From the NCBI GenBank assembly GCA_028873845.1, contig JAPPNO010000018.1, positions 1 through 35,879 on the forward strand: DNA of 35,879 bases, in the 5' to 3' direction. The stretch is from Gemmatimonadota bacterium (GTDB taxonomy: Bacteria; Gemmatimonadota; Gemmatimonadetes; Longimicrobiales; Gaopeijiaceae). The notes under the pieces are model-generated. The model saw only the letters and a program-made list of their open reading frames with translations, ran no database searches and was not told the DNA's origin. Each line of letters begins with the position of its first letter. Position 1 is the stretch's first letter. Positions 8,243 through 16,212 of this stretch are shown here, piece after piece. The position numbers and the translations under genes were made by a program.

Positions 8243-9205
8243 GTGCGTGGTCGTCTTCCCGGGGAACCGCGCGTGACCGTCTTCCAGGAGGGCACCTCCG
8301 GCCTCCCGCGCGACGATCGTCCCGTGATCGTCACGGTCGGCACCTTCGACGGCGTGCACCGGGGACACTGGAGCGTGCTCGAGGAGATCGGCGCACGCGC
8401 CGCGGCCCGCGGGGGCAGGAGCGTCCTCGTCACCTTCGAACCGCACCCGCTCCGGATCGTCCGCCCCGACGCGGCCCCGAAGATGCTCACCACGATGGAC
8501 GAGAAGAAGGTGGTGCTGGCGGGAAGCCGTCTCGACTACGTCGTGTTCCTGGCCTTCACACCCGAGCTGCGGGAATACTCGCCTCGCCGCTTCGTGACCG
8601 AGATCCTGCTCGGTGGACTGGGGATGAGCGAGCTCGTCATCGGCTACGACCACGGCTTCGGGCGCGGCCGCTCGGGCAACGTGGACACGCTCCGCACCAT
8701 CGGCGCCGAACTGGGCTTCGCGGTGGACGTGGTGGAAGCCGTGCACGCGGGCGAGGCCGCCATCTCCTCGTCCTCGATCCGCCGGGCGCTCGCCGAGGGC
8801 AGGCTGGCGGACGCGAACCGCGGTCTGGGACGCCCGTATCCGATCACCGGAACCGTCGTCTCCGGAGACGGCCGCGGCCGCGGGCTCGGCTTCCCCACGG
8901 CCAACCTGCGCGTCCACGGCGCCGACAAGCTCGTGCCCGCGGAGGGCATCTACGCCTGCCATGCAACGGTGCCCGCGGGGAGGTTCATGGGCGCGCTGCA
9001 CATCGGTCCGCGGCCCACCTTTCCAGGGGCGGATGCCGCGGTCGAGGTGTTCCTGCTCGACTTCGACGGCGAGCTGTACGGGTGCGAGCTCCGGCTGGAG
9101 CTGGCCGAACGGCTGCGGCCGGTGGCTGCGTTCGCGACGGCGGACGAGCTGGCCGAGCAGATGCGGGCGGATGTGCGGCGGGCGCGGGAGGTGTTGGCGG
9201 GCTGA
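8243..9205 (+). CDS. ribF: Bifunctional riboflavin kinase/FAD synthetase RibF
   Basis: RibF phosphorylates riboflavin to FMN and adenylates FMN to FAD. The N-terminal nucleotidyltransferase domain shows VGTFDGVHRGHW and the SSSIRRAL motif. The C-terminal flavokinase domain shows GRGLGFPTANL and VEVFLLDFDGELYG. I chose GTG 8243 because a strong GAGGGGGG lies at SD distance; GTG 8273 (MTVFQEG) is a credible shorter start that removes ten unconserved residues. It follows truB by nine bases, the usual neighbour in many phyla. A long interruption then separates it from rpsO, normally the next gene in this arrangement. Confidence 0.95.
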   Translation: MRGRLPGEPRVTVFQEGTSGLPRDDRPVIVTVGTFDGVHRGHWSVLEEIGARAAARGGRSVLVTFEPHPLRIVRPDAAPKMLTTMDEKKVVLAGSRLDYVVFLAFTPELREYSPRRFVTEILLGGLGMSELVIGYDHGFGRGRSGNVDTLRTIGAELGFAVDVVEAVHAGEAAISSSSIRRALAEGRLADANRGLGRPYPITGTVVSGDGRGRGLGFPTANLRVHGADKLVPAEGIYACHATVPAGRFMGALHIGPRPTFPGADAAVEVFLLDFDGELYGCELRLELAERLRPVAAFATADELAEQMRADVRRAREVLAG

Positions 9206-9250
9206 GAGAGACGCCGCGCATTCGTCTCGACTTGGGCATGACTGGCGGAA

Positions 9251-9291
9251 TTGACAACTTTGATTTACTAAATGTCAACTTTGGTTTACTA
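9251..9291 (+). repeat. Tandem direct repeat (21-bp period), putative operator
   Basis: CAACTTTGATTTACTA (9255-9270) is repeated as CAACTTTGGTTTACTA (9276-9291), a 16-nt match with one mismatch at an exact 21-bp period, i.e. two DNA turns. TTGACA (9251-9256) and TGTCAA (9273-9278) also form inverted arms. The block is AT-rich in a GC-rich window and lies 95 bp upstream of the lipoprotein gene. A regulator-binding role is inferred. No properly spaced -10/-35 pair was found within it. Confidence 0.5.
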
Positions 9292-9386
9292 TGTGCTGCT
9301 GATGGCGGTGATTCACGTCTTCCGCGAGAGGATGTACCAGTGGCGCTTGCCCAGCGGCGACGCAGATCAAGAGGGGAAGGGAAACC

Positions 9387-10514
9387 ATGACGGGAAGATT
9401 CGGCGTGGGATTGGCGCTCCTGGTGGCCCTTGCGGCGTGCGCCGAAGAGGAGGCTCGCGAGTCGGGCTCCTTCTTCGGAGACGGCTGCGTTCTGGACCTT
9501 GAGGCGCCGCTCTGCGAGAACTGCCTTGAGTTCGCACACGTCACCCGCCTCGGGAGCGACGAACTGGGCCCGGGGTTTCTGGTCGACCGGGGAACCCTGG
9601 AGAATGTCGTGCGGGACAACCGGGGCAACTACTGGGTGGGCCAGCAAGAGCAGATCAAGGTCTTCGATGCCGAAGGCACTTTTCGGCGGTCGGTGGGCCG
9701 CGGTGGAGAAGGGCCGATGGAGTTCGGCCGCGCCGCGCCGATGCATGCGGATGCTGCCGGCCGAGTCCATGTGGTCGACGCGTACAACCTGAGGATATCG
9801 GTAATCGACGAAGCGTTCACGCTGGTCGAGGAGAAGACGCTGCCTGCGGTCTCGGAGATAGCGGCATTGAACGACGGTGTACGATACGTCGTCCAGGCCT
9901 CCATCGAGGGGCCTGAAAGGACGGGGATGCCCCTTCACATCATCGGTGGCTCGGGAGTCCTGAAGTCGTTCGGCGCCGGGGAGGGGCCGGGCGAGGCGTC
10001 CTGGCTCGGATCCGACGATCTGCGCCTTGCGGGCGGCCCGGAAGGTCGCGTGTTCGCGGCGCACCCGCTCGAGTATGCGATCGAGGCGTGGTCCCAGGAG
10101 GGCGTCCGCCTTGGTGCGCTCCGCGGGGAACCGCCGTTGAACGCGGAGACATCGCCGCGGGAACCTCCATCCCCCGACAACCCGCCCCCCAGCGGCGTTT
10201 TCAGGATTCGCGCCGACTCGGGCGGCCTCCTTTGGGTGTCCCTTCTCATCCTGCGGTCCGACTGGCTGGACACGCTGGTGCGGATCATGGGAGCTGAATC
10301 GGGCGACATCCCCCCGAACGCCGCGCAGGATGTCCTCACCGGAATGTATCAGGGCCGCCTCGATGTGATCGATCTGGCGACCTGCACCCTGGTCGCGTCG
10401 CAGCTGCACGATCAAATGCTGGTTCTTCTCGACGACAGGACCGTGCTGGGGTACGGATTCACCGAGCTGGGCGCGAATACCCTCGACGTTCTGCGGGTTT
10501 ATTTGCCACGGTAG
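9387..10514 (+). CDS. 6-bladed beta-propeller lipoprotein
   Basis: The 375-residue product starts with a short charged segment, a hydrophobic stretch and a lipobox (LAAC, Cys18), so it should be an exported lipid-anchored protein. The mature part has repeated propeller-type blades with [46 protein letters not shown] and similar Asp/Gly turns. This is typical of the NHL-like "6-bladed beta-propeller" proteins abundant in Gemmatimonadota and Bacteroidota. Substrate and partners are unknown. A purine-rich GAGGGGAAGGGA precedes the ATG. It sits alone between ribF and rpsO, with its own AT-rich upstream repeats, so it is probably an accessory insertion into a conserved housekeeping order. Confidence 0.85.
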   Translation: MTGRFGVGLALLVALAACAEEEARESGSFFGDGCVLDLEAPLCENCLEFAHVTRLGSDELGPGFLVDRGTLENVVRDNRGNYWVGQQEQIKVFDAEGTFRRSVGRGGEGPMEFGRAAPMHADAAGRVHVVDAYNLRISVIDEAFTLVEEKTLPAVSEIAALNDGVRYVVQASIEGPERTGMPLHIIGGSGVLKSFGAGEGPGEASWLGSDDLRLAGGPEGRVFAAHPLEYAIEAWSQEGVRLGALRGEPPLNAETSPREPPSPDNPPPSGVFRIRADSGGLLWVSLLILRSDWLDTLVRIMGAESGDIPPNAAQDVLTGMYQGRLDVIDLATCTLVASQLHDQMLVLLDDRTVLGYGFTELGANTLDVLRVYLPR

Positions 10515-10701
10515 CCTGCGGAGCGAATCGCCCTCGAGGCAGGGACGCGGCGGCGTCCGGTCGGCGAAGCCCGCCTCGAGTTCAGGCTCACTTCCCGTTG
10601 GACAAGACTTGAGCTTCCTTCCCACCTCCCCATCGGCTACATTATATGGCTGTCCGCCCGGCGACGATCCGGGCGACGCAGTACAAGACACGGAAACAGG
10701 C
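10515..10701 (+). promoter_or_regulatory. rpsO upstream region with GC-rich leader hairpin
   Basis: CGCCCGG (10655-10661) pairs perfectly with CCGGGCG (10669-10675) across a 7-nt loop, 26 nt before the rpsO ATG. It lies just after an AT-rich spot (TACATTATAT, 10638-10647) that may be the -10 region of an rpsO promoter; the -35 is unclear. A second hairpin, GGACGC (10543-10548) with GCGTCC (10553-10558), lies soon after the lipoprotein stop but lacks a T-tract. S15 represses its own mRNA through leader structures in several phyla, so the proximal hairpin is a candidate S15 site by inference. Confidence 0.4.
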
Positions 10702-10962
10702 ATGGGAATCGACAAACAAGAGATCGTAAGGAAGTACCAGCCCCACGAGAACGGGGCAGGCAGTACGCAGGTGCAGGTGGCGCTGCTCACCGCGAGAATC
10801 GACCACCTTCGCGGCCACTTCGACGCTCACAAGCACGACCACCACAGCCGCCGGGGCCTCCTCAAGATGGTGGGGCGCAGGCGGCGCCTGCTCGAATACC
10901 TCAAGCGGACCGACGTGGACGGCTACCGCGCCCTGATCAAGGACCTCGGGCTGCGTCATTGA
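10702..10962 (+). CDS. rpsO: 30S ribosomal protein S15
   Basis: S15 is a primary 16S rRNA-binding protein of the 30S platform. The 86-residue product has the family pattern: [20 protein letters not shown], the basic [19 protein letters not shown] helix region, and [24 protein letters not shown] at the end. Length is close to the usual 89. The ATG at 10702 gives the standard N-terminus [12 protein letters not shown]; only a weak SD is present (GGAAACAGG). It is followed by pnp, the classic rpsO-pnp pair. Confidence 0.97.
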   Translation: MGIDKQEIVRKYQPHENGAGSTQVQVALLTARIDHLRGHFDAHKHDHHSRRGLLKMVGRRRRLLEYLKRTDVDGYRALIKDLGLRH

Positions 10963-11119
10963 CCCTCGAACGACCGCTGACCTCTTGCAGCCTGTGGTAG
11001 GAACTCCGGCTGCATACCCCTTCATTGCGCCTTGCCACGGCTTTGCCGCGCCGATCCCGGCGCATGGCAGCACGGATGGCACCTCCGGCGCCCGGGTGGG
11101 CATCGCCCCCCGCTACCTC

Positions 11120-11137
11120 GCCGTCCGACCGGACGGC
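11120..11137 (+). promoter_or_regulatory. Hairpin in the pnp leader
   Basis: GCCGTCC (11120-11126) pairs with GGACGGC (11131-11137) across a 4-nt loop, ending 17 nt before the pnp ATG. In E. coli a stem between rpsO and pnp is cut by RNase III and mediates PNPase autoregulation. This stem is far shorter, so a similar role is only a possibility. The rest of the 192-bp rpsO-pnp gap shows no convincing promoter. Confidence 0.35.
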
Positions 11138-11154
11138 ATCTCTGGAAGAAGAAG

Positions 11155-13284
11155 ATGACTGAAAGAATCGAACGCCAGTTCGCTGGCAGAAAACTCGTAC
11201 TCGAGGTGGGCCGGATGGCGCGTCTCGCGCACGGCTCCTGCCTTGTCCAATTCGGCGAAACCGTCGTCCTCGTGACGGCGACCGTACAGGACAGGCCAAC
11301 CCACCTCCCGTTTTTCCCCCTCACCGTCGAATACCGCGAGAAGGCCTACGCCGCGGGCAAGATCCCGGGCGGCTTCTTCAAGCGAGAAGGGGCTCCCCAG
11401 GAGAAGGAGGTCCTCTCCTCGAGGCTCACGGACCGCACGCTGCGCCCCCTCTTCCCCGACGGTTTCTTCAACGAGACCCAGGTCCACGCCCAGGTCCTGA
11501 GTGCCGACCAGGAGAACGACGCCGACGTGCTCACGCTGATCGGTGCGTCGGTCGCGCTGAACACCTCGGTGATCCCCTTCCACACCCCGGTCGCCTCGGT
11601 GCGGATCGGGCGCATCCAGGGGAACTGGGTGGTGAACCCGACCTTCACGCAGCTCGAGTACGCCGACGTGGACATCGTGGTGGCGGGTTCGGAGAACGCG
11701 ATCGTGATGGTCGAAGGGGGCGCCATCCAGGTGCCCGAAACGGAGATCCTCGAGGGGCTCAAGGTGGCCCACGAGGCGATCCGGGAGCTGATCGAGATCC
11801 AGGAAGTGCTGATCGCGCCGCGCCGCCAGCCGGAAATGGCGTGGGAGGCCAGGCAGGTCGACCCGGAAGTGCGCAGCCGCGTGGAGAGCGCCGCCGCCGA
11901 TCGGGTGGCCGAGGCCGTGCGAATCCCCGGAAAACAGGATCGCATGGCGGCGCTCGGCGAGATCGCGGCCGAGGTGGCCGGGCAGCTGGCGGCCGACGAC
12001 CCTGAAGCGGAAGTGGACGAGAAGGACGTCAAGGAGGTCGTGCGGTCGCTCGAGAAGAAGAGCGTGCGCGCCCGCATCCTGGACGAGGGAACCCGGGCCG
12101 ATGGCCGGTCGTACGACGACGTCCGCCAGATCGCCTGCGAGACCGGAGTGCTCCCGCGCACGCACGGTTCCGCCCTCTTCACGCGCGGCGAGACCCAGTC
12201 GCTGGGCGTCGTGACCCTGGGCACCTCCAGGGACGAACAGCGCATCGACTCGATCGACAGCGCGGAGCAGATCACCAAATCGTTCATGCTGCACTACAAC
12301 TTCCCGCCCTTCTCGGTGGGCGAGGCCAGGCCGATCCGCTCCACCTCGCGGCGCGAGAAGGGACATGGGGCGCTCGCCGAGCGTGCCATTCAGCCGCTCC
12401 TTCCCGAATACGACGACTTCCCGTACACGATCCGGATCGTCTCCGACATCCTGGAATCGAACGGGTCGTCGTCGATGGCCTCGGTCTGCTCCGCGTCGCT
12501 CTCCCTGATGGATGCCGGCGTGCCGATCAAGTCCGCGTGCGCGGGCGTCGCAATGGGTCTGGTCACCGAGGGCGACCGGGTGGCCATCCTGACCGACATC
12601 CTGGGCCTGGAGGACGCCCTGGGCGACATGGACTTCAAGGTGGCCGGCACCCGCCGGGGCGTAACCTCGATCCAGATGGACATCAAGATCGACGGGCTCA
12701 CCTTCGAGCTGCTGGAGGAGGCGCTCGAAAAGGCGCGCCAGAGCCGGATGCACATCCTGGATTGCATGCACGAGGTCATCCAGACCCACCGCGACGATCT
12801 GTCCCCGCACGCCCCGCGCATCACCTCGATCAGGATCAACCCCGAGAAGATCGGTGACATCATCGGGCCCAAGGGCAAGATCATCCGCGCGATACAGGAG
12901 GAGTCCGGCGCTACCATCGAGGTCGACGACGACGGGGTCGTGAAGATCGCGGCCGTGTCGGGCGAGGCCGGGGCGCGGGCGAAGGAGATGATCGAGGCGA
13001 TCGTGCAGGAGCCCGAGGTCGGACGCATCTACGAGGGTCCGGTCAAGAACACCACCACCTTCGGCGCCTTCATCGAGATCATGCCGGGCGTGGAGGGGCT
13101 CTGCCACATCTCCGAACTGGCCGACTACCGGGTCGGCAAGACCGAGGACGTGGTCAACCGGGGCGACATCATCCGGGTGAAGCTGCTCTCGGTCGACGAA
13201 AAGGGTCGGATGCGGCTCTCCAAGAAGGCCGCGGTGGCGGAAGAGGGCGCTCCCAACGCGAAGAAGGCCGGCGCGCGCGGGTAG
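11155..13284 (+). CDS. pnp: Polyribonucleotide nucleotidyltransferase (PNPase)
   Basis: PNPase degrades RNA 3' to 5' by phosphorolysis in the cytoplasm. The 709-residue protein has two RNase PH-like domains; the first begins FAGRKLVLEVGRMARLAHGS and the second is marked by FTRGETQSLGVVTLGT and the NGSSSMASVCSASLSLMDAG segment. An all-alpha linker lies between them. A KH domain (about 555-615, DIIGPKGKIIRAIQ) and an S1 domain (about 622-692, FGAFIEIMPGVEGLCHISEL) follow. Length is typical. I chose the ATG at 11155 (MTERIERQFAG) because it gives the family N-terminus; GGAAGAAGAAG precedes it. Longer in-frame readings upstream are not family-like. The M16 peptidase gene follows six bases later. 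Confidence 0.97.
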   Translation: MTERIERQFAGRKLVLEVGRMARLAHGSCLVQFGETVVLVTATVQDRPTHLPFFPLTVEYREKAYAAGKIPGGFFKREGAPQEKEVLSSRLTDRTLRPLFPDGFFNETQVHAQVLSADQENDADVLTLIGASVALNTSVIPFHTPVASVRIGRIQGNWVVNPTFTQLEYADVDIVVAGSENAIVMVEGGAIQVPETEILEGLKVAHEAIRELIEIQEVLIAPRRQPEMAWEARQVDPEVRSRVESAAADRVAEAVRIPGKQDRMAALGEIAAEVAGQLAADDPEAEVDEKDVKEVVRSLEKKSVRARILDEGTRADGRSYDDVRQIACETGVLPRTHGSALFTRGETQSLGVVTLGTSRDEQRIDSIDSAEQITKSFMLHYNFPPFSVGEARPIRSTSRREKGHGALAERAIQPLLPEYDDFPYTIRIVSDILESNGSSSMASVCSASLSLMDAGVPIKSACAGVAMGLVTEGDRVAILTDILGLEDALGDMDFKVAGTRRGVTSIQMDIKIDGLTFELLEEALEKARQSRMHILDCMHEVIQTHRDDLSPHAPRITSIRINPEKIGDIIGPKGKIIRAIQEESGATIEVDDDGVVKIAAVSGEAGARAKEMIEAIVQEPEVGRIYEGPVKNTTTFGAFIEIMPGVEGLCHISELADYRVGKTEDVVNRGDIIRVKLLSVDEKGRMRLSKKAAVAEEGAPNAKKAGARG

Positions 13285-13290
13285 GAGCCG

Positions 13291-14577
13291 GTGGTCAGCA
13301 GTCCGCGGACAAGTCCGGGCGGTGAGGCCTACCGGGCCACCCGGCTCGGCAACGGCGTGCGCGTCCTCACCGAAACCATGCGCGGGGTGCGGTCGGTGGC
13401 GGTGGGGGCGTGGGTCAGACAGGGGTCGGCGCTGGAGTCCGCCGCGATGATGGGCGTGAGCCATCTGCTGGAGCACATGGTCTTCCGGGGCACCGAAAAC
13501 CGCTCCCGCCAGGAGATCGCGCTGGCGCTCGAGAGCCTGGGCGGATCGCTCAACGCCTACACGTCGCGTGAGCACACGGGCTACGAGGCGCGGGTGCTGG
13601 CGGATCACCTCCCGCAGGCGGCCGACGTGCTCTCGGACCTGGTGCGGAACCCGCTGCTCGCCGAGTCCGACCTGGACCGCGAGAAGGAGGTGGTGGGCGA
13701 GGAGATCGCGGCCGTCGAGGACACGCCCGACGACCTGGTCTTCGAACTGCACGGCGACCGGATGTGGGGCGGCCACCCCTATGGACAGTCCATTCTGGGC
13801 ACGAGGGATACGATCGGTTCGATTTCGCGCGACGACCTGGCCGCGCTGCACCGCACCACGTACGTGGGGGCCAACCTGGTGGTGGCGGCGGCGGGGTGCG
13901 TCGAGCACGACGCCTTCGTGGACCTCGCCGGAGAGTCGTTCGGCGACATGGAGCCGGGGGGCGAGGCACCCGCGGTGGCCGACCCGGGTGAGGTCCGGCC
14001 GGGAACGGACCGGGTCGCGCGGGAGTCGGCCCAGGTTCACATCGTGCTGGGGCGCGACACGCCGGGACACGCGCACAGGGATCGCTTCGCGTTGATCCTG
14101 CTGTCGGCGGCACTGGGCGGCGGGATGAGTTCCAGGCTCTTCCAGCGCGTGCGCGAAGAACTGGCGCTCGCGTATTCGGTATACGCGTACCAGTCCTTTT
14201 TCTCCCGGGCCGGCGTGCTGGGCATCTACGTGGGCACCCGCCCGGCCTGGGCGCCGGCCGCGCTCGATGCCGTACGCGAGGTCTGCCGCGACGTGTCCGC
14301 CACCGGTCTTCCCCCCGAAGAACTGGCGCGGATCAAGGAGCAGGTGAAGGGTCAGATGATGCTCTCGCTCGAGGCTCCGGGCGCCCGTCTCCACCGGCTG
14401 GCGGGATTCGCGCTGCACGACGAGCCCTTCGCGGGCCTCGACGAGGTACAGGGGATGATCGACGCGGTGTCCGGGTGCGATGTTGTCCGTGTGGCCGGGG
14501 AGGTGCTCGATCCCGAGCGCCTGTATGCACTCTGCCTCGGCCCAAGCAGCCCCAACGGGATGAAAACATGCTTGTAG
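13291..14577 (+). CDS. M16 family zinc metallopeptidase (processing peptidase-like)
   Basis: The 428-residue protein has the inverted zinc motif HLLEH (His58, Glu61, His62) and a downstream acidic pair (Glu136/Glu137) at the expected distance for the third zinc ligand. The N-terminal LGNGVRVLTE strand and the C-terminal half with SSRLFQRVREELALAYSVYA are typical of the MPP-beta/PqqL-like M16B group. Natural substrates of the bacterial proteins next to pnp are not well defined. The GTG start is preceded by GTAGGAG overlapping the pnp stop. It overlaps the next gene (ald-dut) by ten bases. No signal peptide is evident, so it is probably cytoplasmic. Confidence 0.9.
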   Translation: MVSSPRTSPGGEAYRATRLGNGVRVLTETMRGVRSVAVGAWVRQGSALESAAMMGVSHLLEHMVFRGTENRSRQEIALALESLGGSLNAYTSREHTGYEARVLADHLPQAADVLSDLVRNPLLAESDLDREKEVVGEEIAAVEDTPDDLVFELHGDRMWGGHPYGQSILGTRDTIGSISRDDLAALHRTTYVGANLVVAAAGCVEHDAFVDLAGESFGDMEPGGEAPAVADPGEVRPGTDRVARESAQVHIVLGRDTPGHAHRDRFALILLSAALGGGMSSRLFQRVREELALAYSVYAYQSFFSRAGVLGIYVGTRPAWAPAALDAVREVCRDVSATGLPPEELARIKEQVKGQMMLSLEAPGARLHRLAGFALHDEPFAGLDEVQGMIDAVSGCDVVRVAGEVLDPERLYALCLGPSSPNGMKTCL

Positions 14578-16127
14578 GCGTACCAACGGAGATCAAACAG
14601 AACGAGTACCGGGTCGCTTTGACCCCGGCCGGCGCCGAGGCCTTGACCCAGGCGGGGCAGCGGGTGCTGATCCAGGCCGGAGCCGGCGAAAACAGCGGCT
14701 TCACCGACGATTTCTACGAGCAGGCGGGTGCGGAGATCGCGGCGGACGCCGAGGAGGTCTGGGCGCGCTCGGACATGGTCATGAAGGTGAAGGATCCGAT
14801 CGCGCCCGAATGGCCGCTCATGCGCGAGGATCAGATCCTCTTCTGCTATTTCCACTTCGCAGCCTCCGAGACGCTCACGCGCGCGGTCCTGGAGAGCGGC
14901 GCGGTCGCCATCGCGTACGAGACGGTGGGGCCGGAGCGCGGCTCGCTGCCGCTGCTGACGCCCATGAGCGAGGTCGCGGGACGGATGTCCATCCAGGCGG
15001 GGGCCAAGTACCTGGAGCGGCCCCACGGCGGATCGGGCATACTGCTCGGCGGCGTGCCCGGGGTGCTTCCCGCCAAGGTGCTCGTCCTGGGTGGGGGCGT
15101 GGTCGGCACGCATGCGGCGAAGATGGCGGCGGGGCTGGGGGCGCGCGTCTCGATCATGGACATTTCGCTGGCGCGCCTGCGGCAGCTCGCTGACATCATG
15201 CCGGCCAACGTGAACGTGCTCTACTCGACCCGCTACGCGGTGCGGAAGCAGTTGCGGGACACCGACCTGGTGGTGGGTGCGGTGCTTGTTCCCGGGGCGA
15301 AGGCACCGAGTCTGGTGGCCCGGGAGGATCTGTCCACCATGCGGCCCGGTTCCGTAATCGTGGATGTCGCGGTGGACCAGGGTGGGTGCGTGGAGACGAT
15401 CCGTCCCACGACCCATGACGATCCGGTCTACGAGGTCGATGGCGTCATTCACTACGGCGTCACCAACATGCCGGGAGCGGTCCCGCGCACCTCCACGCTC
15501 GCGCTGACGAACGCGACGCTGCCGTACGCCCTCCAGGTGGCGTGCAAGGGGTGGCGGCGAGCCTGTGAAGAGGACCACTGTTTCGCCCCGGGAATCAACA
15601 TCGTCGGCGGCAGAATCGTGCATCCCGGGGTTGCGGAGGCGTTCGGCATGGTGTGCGAGTCGCTGGACGGCGCGGCGCCCCGGGCCGTCGACCGCATCCG
15701 CTTCAAGCGTCTCCCCTCGAACCCCGACCTGGCCCTGCCGGCGAGGGCGTCCGGGGGAGCGGCCGGATACGATATTCGCAGCTGCGAGGGATTCCGGCTG
15801 GCTCCCGGTGGTGTCCACGCGGCGCGCACGGGGCTGGTCATGGAACTGCCGGAGGGGATCGAATGCCAGGTGCGGCCCCGCTCCGGGCTCGCGGCACGGC
15901 ACGGCATCACCCTGCCCAACAGCCCGGGAACGATCGACTCCGACTACCGGGGCGAACTCAGGATCCTCATGCAGAATCTGGGGCCCGATTCCGTCGAGAT
16001 CGGGCGCGGCGACCGCATCGCGCAACTCGTATTCAACCGGTGTCTGGCGCCGCTTGTGGAGGAGACCTCCGCGCTGTCGGCAACCGGACGCGGGGACGGA
16101 GGGTTCGGCAGCACGGGCGTGAAATAA
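14568..16127 (+). CDS. Fused alanine dehydrogenase - dUTP diphosphatase
   Basis: One uninterrupted 519-residue frame encodes two enzymes. Residues 1 to about 365 are alanine dehydrogenase (L-alanine + NAD+ to pyruvate + NH4+ + NADH). Arg15, Lys75, His96 and Asp270 fall at canonical Ald positions, and LGGGVVGTHAAKMA forms the NAD-binding turn. Residues about 373-519 are a complete dUTPase (dUTP to dUMP + PPi): motif 1 GGAAGYDIRS, motif 2 RPRSGLAARHG, motif 3 NSPGTIDSDYRGEL (catalytic Asp457), motif 4 GDRIAQLVF, and motif 5 GDGGFGSTG. Only about eight residues separate the domains. The ATG at 14568 starts MLVGVPTEIK, the standard Ald N-terminus, and overlaps the M16 gene by ten bases. I know of no characterised Ald-Dut fusion. 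Sequencing or assembly error cannot be excluded. Confidence 0.92.
   Translation: MLVGVPTEIKQNEYRVALTPAGAEALTQAGQRVLIQAGAGENSGFTDDFYEQAGAEIAADAEEVWARSDMVMKVKDPIAPEWPLMREDQILFCYFHFAASETLTRAVLESGAVAIAYETVGPERGSLPLLTPMSEVAGRMSIQAGAKYLERPHGGSGILLGGVPGVLPAKVLVLGGGVVGTHAAKMAAGLGARVSIMDISLARLRQLADIMPANVNVLYSTRYAVRKQLRDTDLVVGAVLVPGAKAPSLVAREDLSTMRPGSVIVDVAVDQGGCVETIRPTTHDDPVYEVDGVIHYGVTNMPGAVPRTSTLALTNATLPYALQVACKGWRRACEEDHCFAPGINIVGGRIVHPGVAEAFGMVCESLDGAAPRAVDRIRFKRLPSNPDLALPARASGGAAGYDIRSCEGFRLAPGGVHAARTGLVMELPEGIECQVRPRSGLAARHGITLPNSPGTIDSDYRGELRILMQNLGPDSVEIGRGDRIAQLVFNRCLAPLVEETSALSATGRGDGGFGSTGVK
15635..15650 (+). promoter_or_regulatory. Possible internal ribosome-binding site for a standalone dUTPase
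   Basis: GGAGG (15635-15639) is followed after eight bases by an in-frame ATG (15648-15650) at the very end of the Ald domain. Initiation here would give a 159-residue protein containing the whole dUTPase domain. The bases also encode the conserved Ald C-terminal segment VAEAFG, so the match could be chance. Confidence 0.3.
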
Positions 16128-16212
16128 GGGCGCGATTACGGTAGGTTAGGATGGTTGCAAGTCCCACCGGTCAACTCCCTTGAACCGGAGCCCGCAAGGC
16201 TCATGACGACAG
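16128..16212 (+). promoter_or_regulatory. mreB upstream region with two small inverted repeats
   Basis: CCGGTCAA (16167-16174) faces TTGAACCGG (16180-16188), pairing with one bulged base, and GAGCC (16188-16192) faces GGCTC (16198-16202) just before mreB. There is no T-tract. No confident promoter was found, although TAGGAT near 16147-16152 could serve as a -10. Role unknown. Confidence 0.25.

Noticed and set aside
9272-9502. Small plus-strand frame starting MSTLVYYVLLMAVIHVF
   Set aside because: Its start lies inside the direct repeat and it runs into the lipoprotein gene in another frame; no SD and no family features.
11113-14586. Very long open frame on the minus strand opposite pnp and the M16 gene
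   Set aside because: Antisense shadow of two well-supported genes; no domain or plausible start.
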